Shown here: positions 53,566-63,160 of the stretch, piece by piece
How the letters are laid out: the number at the start of each line of letters is the position of its first letter
Numbering within the stretch: the first letter of the stretch is position 1
Assembly: GCA_020073345.1 (NCBI GenBank)
Contig: JAIQFI010000018.1
Span: 36,770 to 100,769, forward strand
Length of the DNA stretch: 64,000 nt
Reading direction: 5' to 3'
From: Terriglobia bacterium
GTDB taxonomy: Bacteria > Acidobacteriota > Terriglobia > Bryobacterales > Bryobacteraceae
Made by a program: the position numbers and the translations under genes
Notes under the pieces: generated by a model
What the model saw: only the letters and a program-made list of their open reading frames with translations
Database searches by the model: none
What the model was told of the DNA's origin: nothing

Positions 53566-54269
53566 AACAGCCTCCCCGCTTCGACGAGTTGTCGTCTTCT
53601 TACGAAGAACTACTGCGCGACCCGATTCGAGACCGGTTCACGGGGCAGGAGTCGATATTTTTCCATCGCCGCAAAGCGGATCTGATTCGGCGGTTTTTCC
53701 GCCGGCGGGGCCTGGCAACCGCGGGACTTCGATACCTGGACGTGGGTTGCGGGAAGGGCGAACTGCTCCAGCTGCTTCAATCCGATTTCAGGCAATCGGC
53801 CGGGTGCGATGTTTCCGCCGGGATGATGCAGGAGGTCTCGCAGATCGCGGGCATAGAAACCCGGGTACAAAAAGACTCTTTACAAATTCCGTTTGGCGAC
53901 GCCGAATTCGACCTGATCACCGCTGTCTGCGTCTTTCACCACGTGCCTCCATCCGACCGGCGGACGCTGACCAGCGAGATCAAACGAGTGCTGCGGCCGG
54001 GCGGATTCTTCTGCTTGATCGAGCACAACCCTTTCAATCCGGTGACACGCCTGATCGTGAGCCGGACTCCCGTCGATGCCGACGCGATTCTTCTTCGGGC
54101 GGCGGAAGCCCGGGGTTTGACGGCCGAGGCCGAATTAGCTCCGCTCGAACAAGACTATTTCCTGTATTTTCCGCAAGCGCTGTATCGTTACCTGGGTCCC
54201 ATGGAGACGTTGCTCAGCAAGGTTCCCCTGGGCGGGCAGTACGCCTTGTTCAGCGGAAAGCACCGCTAG
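53562..54269 (+). CDS. Class I SAM-dependent methyltransferase
   Basis: A 235-residue protein with SAM motif YLDVGCGKGELLQLL (about 61-75), acidic GCDVSAGMMQEV, and VCVFHHVPPSDR then VLRPGGFFCLIEHNPFNP, as in Methyltransf_11/23 enzymes. Its overlap with the GT2 gene suggests it modifies the same glycolipid or a lipid carrier; that is inference. It ends with a four-base overlap against the NHL gene. Confidence 0.88.
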   Translation: MKQPPRFDELSSSYEELLRDPIRDRFTGQESIFFHRRKADLIRRFFRRRGLATAGLRYLDVGCGKGELLQLLQSDFRQSAGCDVSAGMMQEVSQIAGIETRVQKDSLQIPFGDAEFDLITAVCVFHHVPPSDRRTLTSEIKRVLRPGGFFCLIEHNPFNPVTRLIVSRTPVDADAILLRAAEARGLTAEAELAPLEQDYFLYFPQALYRYLGPMETLLSKVPLGGQYALFSGKHR

Positions 54270-55363
54270 CGCAGTATCAGGATGCGGTGCGCCTCGCTGT
54301 CGCCTACATAAAGGACGCCGTTGGCGAACAAAACCGAGTGCGGACGGTTCAGCTTGCACTTCAGCGGGTCGGGTTCCGGCCCGTCGCCGATCTGCCCCGT
54401 ACCGAGCACGGTTGAGATGATCCCGGTCTTGAGGCTGATCTTGCGGATGGCATGGCTCTCGGTGTCGGCGACATAAAGACTGTCGTCTGGTCCGAGCGTA
54501 AGTCCCTTGGGGCCTGCCAACCGCGCGGCCCCGCCTGTCGCGGATCCGCCGAATTTGGCCTGAAGCGCAGGGCCTCCATCGCCAGTGAAACCCAACTCGC
54601 CCGTGCCGGCGAGGCGATGATAAGTCTGCGTGCGCGCGTCGATCCGGTAAATGGCATTGCCCTCGCGCAGCGCCAGGTACAGATCGCCATTGGCCGCCCG
54701 CACGATGGTGCGCGGCCCGGTCACCGGTGTCCCCTTCACCGGCGCTCCTTCCGGAGTCTCTTTCGTCTCGCCCGTTCCGGCGTAAGTCTCGATGATCCCG
54801 GTGTCCAGATGCAGCCGGCGAATCCGATGATTCCCGATGTCGCAGATCAGAATGGAACCGTCGCGATCGAGAACGATACTGTGCGGCTGGTTGAGCTGCG
54901 CCTGGGCGCCCGGCCCTCCATCGCCGGCAAATCCCCGCATTCCAGTGCCCGCCGCGGTGGAAATAATGCCGGTCTTCATGTCTACTTTCCGGATGACGTG
55001 ATTGTCGCGCTCGGCGATGTACAAATCGCCGTTGGCGTCGAACAGCAGCTCATGGGGCATGTTGAGCGAGGCGTCGACGGCCGGGCCACCATCGCCCTTG
55101 TAGCCCTTCTGCCCATTGCCAGCGATGGTGGTGGTGCGCTTGGTCGTCAGTTCGATCCTGCGGATTCTCGAATTGTCCAGGTCGCAGAAGTATAACGCCC
55201 CGTCCGGGCCGATCGTGAGGCCGTAGGGATTATTCACCTCAGTGTCGGAGAATCCACCTTTGCCGGTGCCAATGAGGGTGGTCACGGTAGCCGCGAGCAA
55301 ATGGCTCCCAGTGATATTCATTAGGGCACACATGAGGACAGAGCAGCACAACAGGGTGTTCAT
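54266..55363 (-). CDS. Exported NHL-repeat beta-propeller protein
   Basis: A 365-residue protein with a signal peptide (about 1-26) and five to six NHL-type repeats, recognisable by recurring G(F/Y)xGDGGPA-type motifs (GYKGDGGPAVDA, GFAGDGGPGAQA, GFTGDGGPALQA) and LYVADTESHAIRKI / LYIAERDNHVIRKV. It is probably a binding or scaffold propeller, and no catalytic metal site is obvious. It runs convergent to the methyltransferase gene. Confidence 0.9.
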   Translation of the reverse strand: MNTLLCCSVLMCALMNITGSHLLAATVTTLIGTGKGGFSDTEVNNPYGLTIGPDGALYFCDLDNSRIRRIELTTKRTTTIAGNGQKGYKGDGGPAVDASLNMPHELLFDANGDLYIAERDNHVIRKVDMKTGIISTAAGTGMRGFAGDGGPGAQAQLNQPHSIVLDRDGSILICDIGNHRIRRLHLDTGIIETYAGTGETKETPEGAPVKGTPVTGPRTIVRAANGDLYLALREGNAIYRIDARTQTYHRLAGTGELGFTGDGGPALQAKFGGSATGGAARLAGPKGLTLGPDDSLYVADTESHAIRKISLKTGIISTVLGTGQIGDGPEPDPLKCKLNRPHSVLFANGVLYVGDSEAHRILILR

Positions 55364-55531
55364 GAGTATTACTGTAACCCCGGGGAAGGCGAGCAGCTGT
55401 GGGTGATGAGGGCGGGATGGTCACCGGGCGGCTCGGGCGTCCATACCGGGCCTGTGGTGGCGACCTTCTCGCCCTCAAGTTATGATCATCGGCAACAATT
55501 GCTAAAGCCCCTATAGGAGAAGAGCACGAGA

Positions 55532-55553
55532 CGTACTAGACAGGGATAGTACG
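55532..55553. repeat. Inverted repeat in the gap before the PQQ gene
   Basis: CGTACTA-N8-TAGTACG is a perfect 7-base palindrome arm pair about 85 bases upstream of the ATG at 55639, in the 275-base divergent gap. It could be an operator for either neighbour. I see no convincing sigma-70 promoter or other feature in this gap. Confidence 0.45.
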
Positions 55554-55638
55554 AATACTGGTTGGATGTTTACGCCCAGACCGCCCTAACCGCATCACGA
55601 GATAGAATAACGGAAGGTTCCGGGCGGAGGTGATGAAA

Positions 55639-57768
55639 ATGAACGTGAATCGCCGGTCGAGTTACAGATCGGGGCTGTTGCTGGTGCTCCTTGGGTTTCA
55701 AGGAAAGGCGCCCGGCCAGGCGCCGGCCACGACACTGGTGGAGTTCACCGCGGGCCAGTCCGCGGAAGGCAAGACGGCCTATGACCGCGCCTGCCTGCAG
55801 TGTCACGGCCGCTATCTCGACGATGGGCAATTCGCTCCCCCTTTGCGAGGCGCCGCCTTCAACCAGAAATGGGGAGGGCAGCCTGTGGAGCAACTGTTCA
55901 CGTACGCCAGCACCAAGATGCCGCCCGATGCTCCCAATTCGCTGGGCGCCCGCGCCTATGCCGCTATCACCGCCTACATCATGCAATCGAACGGGATCGC
56001 GCCCGGCTTGCGTGAGATGCCTTCGAACGCCGCTGCGCTCGCCGCGCTGCGAATTCCAGGCACGGGCGAACGCCGTGGAGGAGCGGGTGGCGGCCTCACC
56101 CCCGGTGTTCCGCTTCCCAACTCACCCGCTCCCAACACGCTACTGGACCGGATCACTCCCGTCACCGACGCGCTGCTGGCCAAACCTCCCGCCGGCGAAT
56201 GGCTGACATGGAGACGCGCCTACGACGCCCAAGGCTACAGCCCGCTCAAACAGATCGACCGGTCGAACGTCAAAAACCTCCGCCTGGCATGGAGCTGGTC
56301 GCTACCGCCGGGTCCGAACACGGCCACGCCGCTGGTGCATGACGGGGTCCTGTTTGTGCAGGGCTACGGCGACCTGGTCGAAGCGCTGGACGCAGCTACA
56401 GGCGACCTGCTGTGGCACTTCCAGCGGCCTTTGCCGGAAGGCGCGCGCCCGGCGGTCAAAAAAGACATCGCCATCTACGGCAATAAAATCTACGCCGCCA
56501 CGTCAGACGTACATCTGCTGGCTCTCGATGTGAAGACCGGCAAACTGATCTGGGACAAAACGCTGGGAGACTCCAAGACCGGAATGCAATTGACCGGCGG
56601 ACCGCTTGTGGCCAAAGGAAAAGTCATGATCGGCACCGGCGGCCAGCAGCCGGGGGGCAATTTCATCATCGCCCTCGATGCCGAAACCGGGATCGAAGCC
56701 TGGCGGTTCCGGACCATTCCGCTGCCGAATGAGCCGGGCGGGAATTCCTGGAATGGCCTCCCGACGGAAAAGCGAAGCGGGGCGTCCTCGTGGGTCGCGG
56801 GCAGCTACGATCCGGATCTGAACCTCGCCTATTTCGGCGTCGCGCAGACTTACGATACGGGCCCGCTCCGCATCGCTTCCAAGGAACCGGGCATCACGAA
56901 CGATGCGCTTTACACGGATTCCACTCTGGCGATCAATCCCGACACTGGCAAACTAGTCTGGCATTTTCAGCACGTCCGTAACGATCAGTGGGATTACGAC
57001 TGGGTGTTCGAACGCACTCTGGTGAAGCTGCCGGTGAACGGCCAGACCAAGACGCTATCGGTGACCGCGGGCAAGATCGCCATCTACGATGCGGTCGAAG
57101 CCGATACCGGGAAATACGCCTTCTCGGTGGATTTGGGGCTTCAGAATGTGATCACTGCGATCGATCCGAAAACGGGCGCCAAGACCATCAATCCGGCTCT
57201 AGTCCCGGGCGACGGCGAGGCGAAAGTCGTGTGCCCCCATGCGGGCGGCGCGCGCAGCTGGATTCCCTCGGCTTACAATCCCGAAACCAAAACGCTGTAT
57301 TCGCCGCTGGTCGAATCCTGTATGGATCTGACCCCCGTCGGCAAAGGCGAGCGGGGGTTCCTCACCACCGGCGTTCGTCCCAGCCTGCGCCCACGCCTGG
57401 ACAGCGACGGAAACTACGGCCGCGTTCAAGCCACTAATCTCGAAACCCGCAAGACTACTTGGATTGCTCGCCAGCGCGCTCCGGAAACGTCCGGCATTCT
57501 CGCCACGGCGGGCGGCCTGGTATTCAGCGGATCGATCGACCGCTGGTTCAGCGCGCGTAACGACAGCACCGGTGCGGAACTGTGGCGTGTTCGCCTGAAC
57601 GACGTTCCCGGCTCGGCGCCCATCAGCTTCGCGGTGAACGGAAAACAGTACATCGCGCTCACGGTGGGCAACGGGAGCGCGCACGCAACGACGTGGCCAT
57701 CGCTCACTCCTGAAATTCAGAATCCGCCCGGACGCGGCGGTACGGTGTGGGTGTTCGAGCTGCCCTAG
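55639..57768 (+). CDS. Exported cytochrome c / PQQ-type beta-propeller dehydrogenase
   Basis: About 709 residues; ATG 55639 was chosen because GGAGG lies eight bases upstream. Signal peptide, then a cytochrome c domain with haem site CLQCH near residue 53 and a later Met in TKMPPDAP. After it comes an eight-bladed quinoprotein propeller (ATGDLLWHFQ, TGKLIWDKTL, TGIEAWRFRT, DWVFERTL, HAGGARSWIPSAYNPETKTLYSPL). The haem precedes the propeller, whereas classical quinohaemoproteins carry it at the C-terminus. It probably oxidises alcohols or sugars in the periplasm. The vicinal Cys pair of methanol dehydrogenase is not seen. Confidence 0.88.
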   Translation: MNVNRRSSYRSGLLLVLLGFQGKAPGQAPATTLVEFTAGQSAEGKTAYDRACLQCHGRYLDDGQFAPPLRGAAFNQKWGGQPVEQLFTYASTKMPPDAPNSLGARAYAAITAYIMQSNGIAPGLREMPSNAAALAALRIPGTGERRGGAGGGLTPGVPLPNSPAPNTLLDRITPVTDALLAKPPAGEWLTWRRAYDAQGYSPLKQIDRSNVKNLRLAWSWSLPPGPNTATPLVHDGVLFVQGYGDLVEALDAATGDLLWHFQRPLPEGARPAVKKDIAIYGNKIYAATSDVHLLALDVKTGKLIWDKTLGDSKTGMQLTGGPLVAKGKVMIGTGGQQPGGNFIIALDAETGIEAWRFRTIPLPNEPGGNSWNGLPTEKRSGASSWVAGSYDPDLNLAYFGVAQTYDTGPLRIASKEPGITNDALYTDSTLAINPDTGKLVWHFQHVRNDQWDYDWVFERTLVKLPVNGQTKTLSVTAGKIAIYDAVEADTGKYAFSVDLGLQNVITAIDPKTGAKTINPALVPGDGEAKVVCPHAGGARSWIPSAYNPETKTLYSPLVESCMDLTPVGKGERGFLTTGVRPSLRPRLDSDGNYGRVQATNLETRKTTWIARQRAPETSGILATAGGLVFSGSIDRWFSARNDSTGAELWRVRLNDVPGSAPISFAVNGKQYIALTVGNGSAHATTWPSLTPEIQNPPGRGGTVWVFELP

Positions 57769-57798
57769 AAGCGATACAATCCCTGAAGGAGTTTAGCC

Positions 57799-58701
57799 AT
57801 GACGGAAGATCAGAAAAACCAACAGAAAAATGATAAGCAGCGCGGCGATATCGCACGGCGTGAGTTTGTAGCTGTCTCCGTGGCCGCAGGCTTGGCCGCT
57901 ACAGCGGTGTCGGCGGAAGCCGCGGGCCTCGAGGTCGTCGAAACCAACGTCGAGATCAAGACTCCCGACGGTACCTGCGATGCCGCGTACATTCACCCGA
58001 AAACCGGCACTCATGCGGGCGTTCTGCTGTGGCCCGATGCCTTCGGTTTGCGGCCTTGGACCCGGGAAATGGGCAAGCGGCTTGCGGCCGAGGGATATTC
58101 GGTACTGGTGCCGAACCCCTTTTATCGCGTTTCCAAAGCTCCTTTTACGGACGCCTCCAATTTCAACTTCCAGAATCAGGATGACATGGCGAAGCTCCGG
58201 CCGCTGATGGCTTCGGTGAACGCCGACGGCGCCGCGGAAAAGGATGCCGTCGCGTACATTGCTTTCCTCGATGCGCAAAAGGAAGTGAACAAGTCGAAGA
58301 AGATTGGTACGCAGGGCTACTGTATGGGCGGACCGCTGATCATGAAGACCGCCGCGACGGTGCCCAATCGGGTCGGTGCCGCTGCGTCGTTCCACGGCGG
58401 CGGCCTGGTGAACGATACTCCCAACAGCCCGCATCTGCTCGCGCCCAAGATCAAGGCTCGGATGTACTTCGGGATCGCTACCAGCGACGATATGACTCGG
58501 CCGGATGACAAGAACAAGCTCCGGGAAGCACTCGCGGCGGCGAAGGTTCAGGCCGAGATCGAAGTTTATCCGGGAACGCAGCATGGCTGGTGCATGAAGG
58601 ACATGCCCAAGCAGGCCAACGGCATGCCCATCTACAACCAGGCGGATGCCGAAAAGGCCTGGGGCAAGCTGCTGGCTCTATACAAAGCTGCGCTGGCCTA
58701 A
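57799..58701 (+). CDS. Dienelactone hydrolase family protein, exported
   Basis: A 300-residue protein. An N-terminal RREFVAVSVAAGLAATAVSAEA looks like a Tat-type signal. The alpha/beta hydrolase fold has the dienelactone-hydrolase nucleophile GYCMGG (Cys near residue 174) and the catalytic His in GTQHGWCM. It opens with PDGTCDAAYIHP and GVLLWPDAFGLRP, as in the family. It lies about 30 bases after the PQQ gene and may be cotranscribed. The true substrate is unknown. Confidence 0.9.
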   Translation: MTEDQKNQQKNDKQRGDIARREFVAVSVAAGLAATAVSAEAAGLEVVETNVEIKTPDGTCDAAYIHPKTGTHAGVLLWPDAFGLRPWTREMGKRLAAEGYSVLVPNPFYRVSKAPFTDASNFNFQNQDDMAKLRPLMASVNADGAAEKDAVAYIAFLDAQKEVNKSKKIGTQGYCMGGPLIMKTAATVPNRVGAAASFHGGGLVNDTPNSPHLLAPKIKARMYFGIATSDDMTRPDDKNKLREALAAAKVQAEIEVYPGTQHGWCMKDMPKQANGMPIYNQADAEKAWGKLLALYKAALA

Positions 58702-58716
58702 GGCTAGCTCGGCAGC

Positions 58717-60099
58717 TTAAAGGAAAGCCGGCGGAGCAGTGGTAAAGTTCGCGAGGTTCGGAAAGACTTCGCCAAGCTTGGAGGAGTCGACGCCGAACCA
58801 CTTTGCCAGAGAGGCTCCGTACTGATCCAGTGAAGTTGTGGGGATCCACACGCCCCGATTGTTGGCGTCGTCCGGACCGCTGAGCTCCAGCGTGGGGAAC
58901 GTGCCGTAAATGTCGCCGCCTTTGACGGCGCCTCCCATCACGAAATGGTGACTGCCCCAGGCATGATCCGTGCCTAAGGTGGAGCCTCCGCTGGGCTGCA
59001 GTGTCCGGCCGAAATCCGATTCTGTAAAGGTCACCACCTGATCGGCGGTTCCCATCTCCACTGTGGCATCGTAGAACGCCTTCATCGCCTGGCTCACCTG
59101 CGCCAGGCCGGTGCCCTGATCGTTCAGTTCCAGATCGTGAGTATCGAAACCGCCCAGGTATGCGAAAAAGATCTGCCGGCGCATGCCGAGTGCGCTCCGG
59201 ACGTTGATAATCTTGGCGACCTGCGAAAGCTGCTGGCCGAGCGACGTGTTGGGGAACACCGTGGTCAACCCGCCAGCCCCCGACAAGGCCTGGTTCAGAA
59301 CCGTAGCCTGATTCAGACCGGAAGAAGCAATGCCATTCGATGCCTGAACCAGCGAAACTCCATTGTCAAAGGTCAACAGACTTTGCAGCGCGGCCAACCG
59401 CGCCGCGGAAGCGGCTGAGGTATTGAATCCCTGCAACCCGAGGACTTGTCCGGCCGTTACAGTGGCAGGACTGGTCTGGGCGCCCGTCGCAAACAGGTTG
59501 TTCCCTCCCACGGAAATGATGGTGGGAAAGTCGCTGATGTTGCAACTCTGGATGGCATCCGCCACCCGGCCTCCCCACCCGGTTGCACCCGATCCTTGGG
59601 CCAGCGAAGTCTGCCATTCGGTTTGTTGATCCAGATGCGAGAACAGATTGGACGGAATCTTCGCCTGCTGATTCTTGTATTGAGCTTGCGTCAGTGGTGT
59701 CACTAGTGTCCCCACGTTCACCAGAACGGCCACGTGCCGGTTGTTGTTATAAAGCGATGCAAGCTCCGTCAGGCTGGGATGCAGCCCATATTGATCGCCC
59801 TTGGAGTTGCCGATCATGTTCAGGCCCGCCGTCGGAAGAGCCAGTCCGCCGCGGACCTGCGCATATTTGCTGTAGGAATTCGCAGGATTGCTTCCAGGCG
59901 TCGATACGGGGACGACGGTGTTGTTGCCGTCATTTCCGCCAAACAAAAATATGCACACCAGCGCCTTGTAATCCGCGGGGCACGATGACTGGGCTAGCGC
60001 ATTCACCTGGCTGAAGCGGTTCATGAGACTGGCGGCGCCCAAAGTCCCGAGTGAGCGGCAGGATATGCGCAGGAACTTTCTTCTGGAAGGTATCAGCAT
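58717..60099 (-). CDS. DUF1501 protein, Tat-exported
   Basis: About 460 residues from ATG 60099, starting with the twin-arginine signal SRRKFLRISC. DUF1501 features: VCIFLFGGNDGNNTVVPV and, late, DFGRTLQPSGG and DHAWGSHHFVMGGAVKGG. Members belong to an alkaline-phosphatase-like superfamily and are almost always paired with DUF1800, as here (four bases downstream of its stop). The function of the pair is not known. GGAG in the end of the DUF1800 gene serves as ribosome site. Confidence 0.92.
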   Translation of the reverse strand: MLIPSRRKFLRISCRSLGTLGAASLMNRFSQVNALAQSSCPADYKALVCIFLFGGNDGNNTVVPVSTPGSNPANSYSKYAQVRGGLALPTAGLNMIGNSKGDQYGLHPSLTELASLYNNNRHVAVLVNVGTLVTPLTQAQYKNQQAKIPSNLFSHLDQQTEWQTSLAQGSGATGWGGRVADAIQSCNISDFPTIISVGGNNLFATGAQTSPATVTAGQVLGLQGFNTSAASAARLAALQSLLTFDNGVSLVQASNGIASSGLNQATVLNQALSGAGGLTTVFPNTSLGQQLSQVAKIINVRSALGMRRQIFFAYLGGFDTHDLELNDQGTGLAQVSQAMKAFYDATVEMGTADQVVTFTESDFGRTLQPSGGSTLGTDHAWGSHHFVMGGAVKGGDIYGTFPTLELSGPDDANNRGVWIPTTSLDQYGASLAKWFGVDSSKLGEVFPNLANFTTAPPAFL

Positions 60100-60103
60100 G
60101 ATC

Positions 60104-62215
60104 TTAGTGCTCCACGTTGTAGTAGGACGAGGAAACGGCCACATAAATCGCCGCCTGCGCCCGCGCTTTGTTTACCGCGGCCGATGATCCGGCGATGGCG
60201 TTAATGGCTCCCAGCAGAGCGGTCTGGACTTTAGGCGGCATCTGGCCGTACATAAACGCCTGACTGATTGCGTCCACTAGCGCCTGGGGATTACCGGCAA
60301 GGCTTGAAAACGGCGTGAAATCGATCACCGTGCCCGTCCCCAGATTGCCGTAGATCATGCTGTTGACCATGTTGAAGCGAGCCACGGCATTGGACGGTGA
60401 ATCGAGCTGGAACTCAGGACCCAGCAAGGAGATCCCCGAAGTGAACTGCGCCGGGACATGGTATCCCGGAGCGAAGTAGTTAAATACGGTGGGAGGCAGG
60501 AAGATGGTCTGGCCGAGGTTCGTCGCCAAGGCCGTGAGCCGGTTGGTGTCATTCACCAAAGCGCCCAGGCCGCGAAGAATCGAAGCGACCACGAAGACCG
60601 GTTCCCTCAAATGGGAGCTGGGAGCCGATGCCGGGCCATCCGCGAAGGGGCCGTTGTCACCTTGCCTCGCTTCGGGATCGAGCAGGACCGCGCGGATCAC
60701 GGCTTGAAGATCGCCGCGAACGCCGGAGCCGTTATCGTTAAAAATCGATGCTACCCGGGCGACGTAGGCCGGCGAAGGATTGCTGCCGACCAAGTGTTGA
60801 ATAAGCTGCGCTGCAATGAACGGGCCGACGTTGGGATGGTTGAAGATATTATCCAGCGCGGCCTCCAGATCCTGCCCGGCCGTTTGTCCCGCCGGCAGCA
60901 CGAATCCGTTCAGCAGAGTTTTCGAGGTGACATCGTGGTTGGACTCGAACGGCACCATCGGACCGATGTAGTACGCCGGATTATGCTTCTGAAGAACAGC
61001 CCCGGGCCTGGTCGGATAGGTCCATCCCGTGTAGACTTTCGCAAAGTTCTGAATTGTAGTCTGGTCGTAGGTGGGAATCGGATTGCCGGCGGCATCTAGT
61101 TTCAACGTTCCGTCCAGATTCAATTGTGAAAGGCCGATGGTGAACAACTGCATGAGTTCGCGAGCGTAATTTTCGTTGGCCCTGGTGTCGCGGGTGGGGT
61201 CGGCCTTGTCGTTGTTTCGCATGTCGAGATACTCACCCATGGTGGGACTCAGGGTCACATCCTTCATGAGCGTGCGAAAGTTCGCGAAGGCATCCTTTTG
61301 CAGAATTCCCAGGTAGGGCACCAACTGCGTCGGAGTGTTCTCCTCGATGGCCGATACGACGAATATCTGGCCCCACGCGAACGCCACCCGCTGGCGTAAT
61401 TGATCCTGGCCGTGAACGGCGTTGGTGAAGAAACGCGCTTGCACCTGATTGATCCCGAAGCCTGTGGTGGCGGGGTCCGGATAAGGCGAAATCGGCGCGG
61501 CGAACTGCTCTTTGAGGTATTCCTCCAGCCCCACAGTTTCAACGTGTTCGAGCGTGGCGGCGTCGGGACCGAAGGCAGCCTGATCCAGAAAGTGAGCGGC
61601 AACGTTGGCGCCCACAACATGAGGCCCGGAAGACGGCCCCACGACTACGCTCACCACGTCAGCGGATTTAGCCGAACCAGGGTCCGGATTTTCCACGACA
61701 ATCGGGATCGTCCAGCCTTGCTCAATGGAGAAAGACACGACGGTAGCCGTCAATCTTGTCGAAGAAACAAAGGTTGTTGCCAGCGGCGTGCCGCCCGCGA
61801 TTGCGTGTGCTCCCGGTGCAAAGCCGCTGCCGTTCAACGTGATCGTAGAAACGCCCACGGGAATGTTAGCGGGACTCGCGGAGGCGAGCTCCGGGTACGG
61901 ATTCAGAAGGGTCACAGTTACGCTGGTGGATGTGGTTGGGCTGGCGGTACTCGTGGCGGTTACGGTGACCGTGTTGGGAACCGGCATAACCGCGGGAGGC
62001 GTGTATCGGCCGCCTGGAGAGATCGTGCCCGATGCGGTACCTGAGGGCGCCAGCGACCAGGTTACGCCGCGACTCGAAGTTCCACTTACGTTGGCTGAAA
62101 ACTGCAGGAACGTTCCCAGATGCACCGCTGCCGGCGAAGGAGAAACCGTGACGGCGATCTGTGCATAGGCGGGCCAGAAAGCGCACAGACTCGCAAGAAT
62201 CAGTCTAATCCCCAT
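60104..62215 (-). CDS. DUF1800 protein with N-terminal Ig-like domains, exported
   Basis: About 703 residues from ATG 62215, chosen for the GGAGGAG just upstream. Signal peptide (1-18). Two Ig-like beta domains follow (about 20-185, VTVSPSPAAVHLGTFLQFSA and PYPELASASPANIPVGVSTI). The DUF1800 domain begins FLDQAAFGPDAATLEHVETVG and includes RANENYARELMQLFTIGLSQLN and VYTGWTYP. It is first in a two-gene unit with DUF1501. Confidence 0.92.
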   Translation of the reverse strand: MGIRLILASLCAFWPAYAQIAVTVSPSPAAVHLGTFLQFSANVSGTSSRGVTWSLAPSGTASGTISPGGRYTPPAVMPVPNTVTVTATSTASPTTSTSVTVTLLNPYPELASASPANIPVGVSTITLNGSGFAPGAHAIAGGTPLATTFVSSTRLTATVVSFSIEQGWTIPIVVENPDPGSAKSADVVSVVVGPSSGPHVVGANVAAHFLDQAAFGPDAATLEHVETVGLEEYLKEQFAAPISPYPDPATTGFGINQVQARFFTNAVHGQDQLRQRVAFAWGQIFVVSAIEENTPTQLVPYLGILQKDAFANFRTLMKDVTLSPTMGEYLDMRNNDKADPTRDTRANENYARELMQLFTIGLSQLNLDGTLKLDAAGNPIPTYDQTTIQNFAKVYTGWTYPTRPGAVLQKHNPAYYIGPMVPFESNHDVTSKTLLNGFVLPAGQTAGQDLEAALDNIFNHPNVGPFIAAQLIQHLVGSNPSPAYVARVASIFNDNGSGVRGDLQAVIRAVLLDPEARQGDNGPFADGPASAPSSHLREPVFVVASILRGLGALVNDTNRLTALATNLGQTIFLPPTVFNYFAPGYHVPAQFTSGISLLGPEFQLDSPSNAVARFNMVNSMIYGNLGTGTVIDFTPFSSLAGNPQALVDAISQAFMYGQMPPKVQTALLGAINAIAGSSAAVNKARAQAAIYVAVSSSYYNVEH

Positions 62216-62245
62216 TCGTCTCCTCCGCGTTTGCAACTTTGTTGG

Positions 62246-62281
62246 GGGGTTTCGGAATCCCCATCCTGGTGTTGAAACCCC
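62246..62281. repeat. Inverted repeat upstream of the DUF1800 gene
   Basis: GGGGTTTC (62246-62253) and GAAACCCC (62274-62281) form an 8-base stem with a 20-base loop, about 30 bases upstream of the DUF1800 start. It is a possible leader hairpin or operator. Confidence 0.4.
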
Positions 62282-62358
62282 GAGGGTGGACGGGAGTTGC
62301 GCGCGAATGCTTCTCTAGGCGTTACACCCTTGGACCGGAAGGGAATCATACTGCTTCT

Positions 62359-62435
62359 TGGCGCGCCCGGAGGGACTCGAACCCCCGGCCTACTGGTTCG
62401 AAGCCAGTCGCTCTATCCGGCTGAGCTACGGGCGC
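62359..62435 (-). tRNA. tRNA-Arg (anticodon TCG), CCA encoded
   Basis: Reading the minus strand from 62435: acceptor GCGCCCG pairs with CGGGCGC, the D arm is GCTC-AGCCGGATA-GAGC, and the anticodon stem ACTGG/CCAGT has loop CTTCGAA (anticodon TCG, reads CGA). The T arm is GGGGG-TTCGAGT-CCCTC. Discriminator G and an encoded CCA follow (62362-62359). A full cloverleaf can be drawn, with one G-T pair in the T stem. Confidence 0.96.
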
Positions 62436-62473
62436 GTCGCCTCATCGTATCATCCTAGAGAGTAGCATTCCCC

Positions 62474-63034
62474 ATGGCCGTGGAAACCGAAATCAAACTG
62501 CGTTTGCCGCAGGGCCCCGAGCGAGTTAGGGCGCTCCTGGAACAGAACGGCTTCCGTGCGACCGGCCTGCGTCAGCTTGAGACCAATCAGACTTTCGATC
62601 TGATCACGGGTGAGTTAAGGCGCAGCGACCGTCTGCTCCGGCTGCGCTCGGCCGGTGGACGGTGGACCGTCACATACAAAGGCCCCGCCGGTGGGGCCGG
62701 CTATAAGTCCCGCGAAGAGATCGAAACCGACGTTTCCGACGGCCCGGCGTTCGCACAGATCCTGGCGGCACTCGGCTACCAGCCTGCCTTCGCCTATGAG
62801 AAATTCCGGACGACGTTCGAAGCTCCGGGCGAAGGTGGAATCGTCACCCTGGATGAAACTCCGATCGGCGACTTCCTGGAACTGGAGGGTCCGGAGTACT
62901 GGATCGATCAAGCGGCCGTAAGGCTTGGGTTTGGGCCTGCCGATTACATCACATCATCTTATGCAGCGCTTTACGAGGAACATCGGCGCGGACGTGAGAC
63001 AGGACCTCGGGATATGAAGTTCCATCTACCTTAG
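62474..63034 (+). CDS. CYTH domain protein (class IV adenylate cyclase-like)
   Basis: A 186-residue triphosphate-tunnel protein with the ExExK signature at the N-terminus (Glu4, Glu6, Lys8 in VETEIKLRL). Tunnel residues follow: LLRLRSAGGRWTVTYKGP, KSREEIETDV, YEKFRTTFEAPG and LDETPIGDFLELEGPEYWID. Members of this group include class IV adenylate cyclases and thiamine-triphosphatase-like enzymes, and which activity applies is unclear. It lies just after tRNA-Arg on the other strand. Confidence 0.9.
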   Translation: MAVETEIKLRLPQGPERVRALLEQNGFRATGLRQLETNQTFDLITGELRRSDRLLRLRSAGGRWTVTYKGPAGGAGYKSREEIETDVSDGPAFAQILAALGYQPAFAYEKFRTTFEAPGEGGIVTLDETPIGDFLELEGPEYWIDQAAVRLGFGPADYITSSYAALYEEHRRGRETGPRDMKFHLP

Positions 63035-63063
63035 CGAAAACGATCTTAGTACCTCGGAAGGTA

Positions 63064-63092
63064 TTGTCCATTGGAAAGAGCGATGATATTCT
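63064..63092 (+). promoter_or_regulatory. Candidate sigma-70 promoter with overlapping inverted repeat
   Basis: -35 TTGTCC and -10 TATTCT with exactly 17 bases between lie upstream of the gene at 63161. ATTGGAA (63070-63076) and TTCCAAT (63092-63098) form an inverted repeat spanning the -10, a possible operator. Confidence 0.4.
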
Positions 63093-63160
63093 TCCAATAG
63101 ATTCGTGGGCAAGATTTTCACAACTCGCAGGCCCGAAGCGGGCGACGAAAGCAGGGAACG

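Noticed and set aside
62239..62424. 61-codon open frame overlapping the tRNA
   Set aside because: It runs through tRNA-Arg on the opposite strand and has no ribosome site or homology.
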